In this document: positions 60,926-64,000 of the stretch, piece after piece | How the letters are laid out: each line of letters begins with the position of its first letter | Position numbering within the stretch: the stretch's first letter is position 1 | DNA from: Spinacia oleracea | Lineage: Eukaryota; Streptophyta; Magnoliopsida; Caryophyllales; Amaranthaceae | Assembly (NCBI RefSeq): GCF_020520425.1 | Contig: NC_079487.1 | Span: 6,991,501-7,055,500, forward strand | Length of the DNA stretch: 64,000 nt | Reading direction: 5' to 3' | Position numbers and translations under genes: made by a program | Notes under the pieces: model-generated | The model's database searches: none | Told to the model about the DNA's origin: nothing | Seen by the model: only the letters and a program-made list of their open reading frames with translations

Positions 60926-61067
60926 ATATGTAATTCCATCTTAAGTTTTGGAAATTACCTGTTTAATTAGTCGTACTCAGCCTTGCAACTATCAGCATGC
61001 CTCACACGAGCAACAAGACTGCTGCCAAACAAGATCATAACTACATCAACAGTGCAAGCATGTAGTT

Positions 61068-62157
61068 TGTTAGGTTATGACAAATATAAAGCATATATAT
61101 TTCATGCGGAACAACCATAAAGGCAGGAATACAAATTAATTGCCACATAACAATTAGCATAATTTAGGATGCATACATTTGTAGTGTGCCCTCCCTAGCT
61201 GCTCCCGAACCGAACAAGAACAAGTTTAGGACTCCAAGTGTAGTCCCTTCATAGATAATCCACAGCACGTTCGGATCCGCCTTAGATTTAATTAACTAGG
61301 ATTCAACCTAAGGTTTATTCGAATATAATTTGTGGCAAATTATTAACTTTAGTTTTAACCTTAAAACTATATGAATACTTGAATGGATTGATTATAAATT
61401 GTAAATGCCATCACCTATTTATAGGGTAGGATTATCGGAACTAGAAACCTACTAGGATTCAATTAATCTAATCTTATTAGAATCAGATATTAATTAAAAC
61501 TATTGAGTTAATGTTTAATTCAACAACTAACTCTAGTAGTTTTAGAAAATTAATCTTTAATCTCATCCTAATCTCTTAAAGATTCGATGCATGCACGAAC
61601 TTAACGCACACACGCACGCACATCCCAAGAGGGGCGCTGGGCGCGCGCGCGCGGAGTGCTCGGCCCAGCAGCGCTGCAGCCCAGGAGTGGGTGTGCCAGC
61701 CTGCTGGCCTCGCTGGGCCTGGCCTTGCGCTTTGCTTGGCTGGGCCTTGCGATGCTTGCGGGCTCCCTTGCTTCCTTGCTGCGCGCGGGCTTTGCAAGGC
61801 GCAGGCCTGGCTTCGTGCTGGGCCTTGCGTCTAGCAAGCTCGTCCGATGTTCATTTCGTACGACGCGCTTCCGATTAATTTTCCGATTCCGGAATTCATT
61901 TCCGATTCGAACAATATTTAATATTTCCGATTCCGGAATTAATTTCCGTTTCAAACAAATATTTAATATTTCTGATTTCGATAATATTTCCGATTCCGAC
62001 ACTATTTCCGTTTCCGGAAATATTTCCGATTCCGGCAATATTTCCATTCCCGGTAATATTTTCCGATACGTACCATGTTTCCGTTTCCGGCAACATCTAC
62101 GACTTGGATAGTATTTATATTTCCGATACGATCCATATTTCCGTTTCCGGCAATATC
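61068..62157 (-). mobile_element. Copia LTR fragment
   Basis: Begins TGTTAGGTTATGACAAATAT, matching the start (on this strand) of the LTRs at 18932 and 27936, and follows the same layout: a GC-rich block at about 61600-61830 and a TTCCGG phrase array at about 61865-62157. It is clearly diverged from those LTRs. It stops short of a full LTR where a CACTA-type end begins at 62158. No interior sequence lies to its left, so in this window it is an LTR fragment or an interrupted solo LTR. Confidence 0.8.
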
Positions 62158-63557
62158 CACTACTAGAAAATATGTATTTAACGACAATTAACTAACGTCA
62201 GACTCGATATTCAGTCGTGAAAAGCATGAGCACGCTACAATATTACGACCAAAAATAAGTTCGTCATAATCGGTGATTAAAAAAAAGAAAAGATAAAAAA
62301 AATAAACTTTTTGTTCGTCGTTATTTCCGATTCTCTGCAACTTCACTTTTGTGTTTCAAAGGCAGCCCGCAAATTTCACTCATCTCTAACCTAAAATCCT
62401 TCGTTGAACGACGACGCCCCTCAATTGGTTCTATTCTCAAATTCTTTTTCCTTCTTCCTCTCTCGCTATGGAATTTTCATGGACGGCGAGTTTGTTCTTT
62501 GATCTCAACTTCTTCGTCAGGTTTATGCAGATTACAGTGATTTAAATGGCATTTTCTATCTTATTTTTATTCTACGGCCAATGTTTTTATCCTTTGAAAT
62601 CGGGTCATTTCCATTTTGGTGGCGGGGGAGAATAAAGGGAGGAGTAATTAGTTTCTGATTTTACTACTCAAGATTCAAATTGAATGTTTTTAGGAGGTTT
62701 TGGGGCTCTTTCCTCCCTTTTACTTTCACATGATGAATATTTTCTATTCTTCTTCTCATTGAATTTTGGGCTTAACTTGGAGATGAAAACTTCAACCGGT
62801 GTTTGTCATTGTAGCACATAAACATGAATTTTAATAATTTCAGGTACCCATACATTCGGTAGATCTTTCACCAAAACTCGATTTTTCTTTTTAGCTTTCC
62901 TAAGGTTCATATAGTTTTTGTTTTTATTTTTATTTTACATCAATTTCTCGATCTTTGATTTTTCATGGCATTGTCACAAAGGAGAAAATAAGCTCCACAT
63001 TGTTTTTTCATGGCATTGTGAAATTGCGAGTTGAATGTTTCGATTTAATTCTTCTTTTCCAATTGTTTAATTTATATCATATATGCTTAACATTTAGAAC
63101 TCAGGAATTCGTACTCTTGATTGTAGGGGCAATTGGAATTTATAATTTGTGTTATCTGATTTTTGGTTTTGTTATATTTGATGTGAAATATTAATTCAGT
63201 AATAGATCAACCTTTACATATAAGGTTGATAATTACTTATGGCATAAATCCTATAAGCCAGATTATTTACGAGAGTATTATTGTTTGTTGATCTGATTTT
63301 CTTCTTAGAACCACCTATTTCCATTTTCTAATTTTATTGCCTTCATATTTGGTGCTGAAATCCCTACACTTATCTAAGTTATCCCAAAAAATGAGTTATG
63401 ACAGAACCACAAGCCTAAAGTTATTGCAGGGCCATTTTTATAAATTTGTAAATTGTTCTTTCTCGAAACATGTATTCCAGGTATCAACAACCCCCCATTG
63501 CATTAGAAATGAATTTATGTTTTATAATATGCTAAACCGGAGGTTTTGTTTTGCTAG

Positions 63558-63650
63558 GCATTGAAGCAAGAGGTATCATCTTTGGTCCTCCTATTGCCTT
63601 GGCTGTTGGTGCAAAATTTATGACCTTGAGAAAGCCAAGAAAGTTTCCTG
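63558..63650 (+). pseudogene. APT: Lone adenine phosphoribosyltransferase exon
   Basis: 93 bases between a good acceptor (TTTTGCTAG) and donor (GTACCTTC) encode GIEARGIIFGPPIALAVGAKF followed by MTLRKPRKFPG. This is the adenine phosphoribosyltransferase block that in plants reads close to GIEARGFIFGPPIALAIGAKF. APT salvages adenine to AMP with PRPP and also converts cytokinin bases. Neither the preceding exon (PGIMFQDIT) nor the following one (ISEEYSLEYG and the PRPP motif) is visible within 350 bases downstream or 1.4 kb upstream. So it is a single captured or relic exon, probably inside the CACTA element. If the element continues, more exons could lie to the right. Confidence 0.7.
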
Positions 63651-64000
63651 GTACCTTCTCCCAAAATTTCTTTTTTCTAATAGCAGCATTCATCTATGTC
63701 AAGATTACGACGCTCCTTTTCCATCTACCTTTGCGCAATTTACTCTGTAAAAATTTGACATTAGGTGATGAGAATGTAGCAATTAGGTTTCCTGATGTGC
63801 GAGAAGAGTGATAGAGTAAATGGAATATCTTATTAATGTGACAGGTTGATGTTCTTTTAGAAGTTTTGTTTTCTCGTGCCTCGTTTTTATGGTGTTAATA
63901 CTTTATAAGGGTCAGCCCGTGGGAGGGTATGCAATATTTTTATACATGACATTGGATGATATGATGTAACTTATGAATTAATGCATTATACTACATTCAA
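63651..64000. other. Right edge, unassigned
   Basis: No further APT exon or transposon end is recognisable. A short frame ending GDENVAIRFPDVREE before 63811 is unassigned. Confidence 0.4.

Larger units (their letters stand above)
62158..64000 (+). mobile_element. CACTA-type transposon end, runs off the window
   Basis: Starts CACTACTAGAAAATATGTAT, a classic plant CACTA (En/Spm) terminus, followed by subterminal ACGAC-type motifs (TTTAACGACAATTAACTAAC, ATTACGACC). It interrupts a copia LTR. No transposase is visible in the 1.84 kb present, and the other end is outside the window, so the extent of the element is inferred. It seems to carry host-gene sequence: an APT exon at 63558-63650. Confidence 0.65.

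Overview
The window reads as nuclear DNA of a flowering plant. Host genes are interrupted by GT-AG introns, intergenic DNA is AT-rich, Stowaway-type MITEs are present, and the middle 28 kb is nested transposons. The motif TACGGAGTA/TACTCCGTA, which I associate with Amaranthaceae (beet, spinach, quinoa), recurs between genes. The Caryophyllales placement is therefore a plausible inference, not a proof.

Left gene-rich block (1-18 kb): a Stowaway MITE (1761-2020); an intronless Rab2/RabB1-like GTPase that has lost its C-terminal double-cysteine end; a very histidine-rich small ORF on the minus strand; a nine-exon METTL18/HPM1-type histidine methyltransferase (5540-8546); three minus-strand RALF-related genes, one canonical peptide hormone (9432-9782) and two derivatives without signal peptide or the normal cysteines (10682-10936, 12734-13012); and a complete seven-exon selenium-binding protein/methanethiol oxidase gene on the minus strand (14172-17834).

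Transposon block (about 18.8-46.8 kb): a 5'-truncated Ty1/copia element on the plus strand ends in a single LTR (32608-33650). It is split by a second, related copia element on the minus strand (18932-29316) with two LTRs and a 5-bp target duplication. The plus-strand copia ends inside a minus-strand Mutator-like (MULE) transposase gene. That gene is itself split by a 10.5-kb Ty3/gypsy element of Tat type (34118-44588) with two LTRs and a 5-bp target duplication. The Tat interior has no recognisable coding and is made of dispersed modules. Palindromes sit at the MULE's 5' end.

Right block (47.4-64 kb): a nine-exon chloroplast CRM-domain splicing factor of CFM3 type (48090-58288). Its 3.7-kb first intron holds a CACTA-like insertion carrying an antisense metacaspase fragment. 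Next comes a broken NAC gene (58792-60129, minus strand) whose 3' end is duplicated in inverted orientation beyond its 5' end. The window closes with a copia LTR fragment (61068-62157) cut by a CACTA-type terminus at 62158, downstream of which lies a lone adenine phosphoribosyltransferase exon (63558-63650).

The host genes do not form a pathway together; the window is ordinary plant genes around a transposon nest. The less ordinary signals are the altered Rab2 copy, the RALF decay series, the two captured gene fragments, the inverted NAC duplication and the modular, non-coding interior of the Tat element. All calls were made by reading the sequence; no database search was run.
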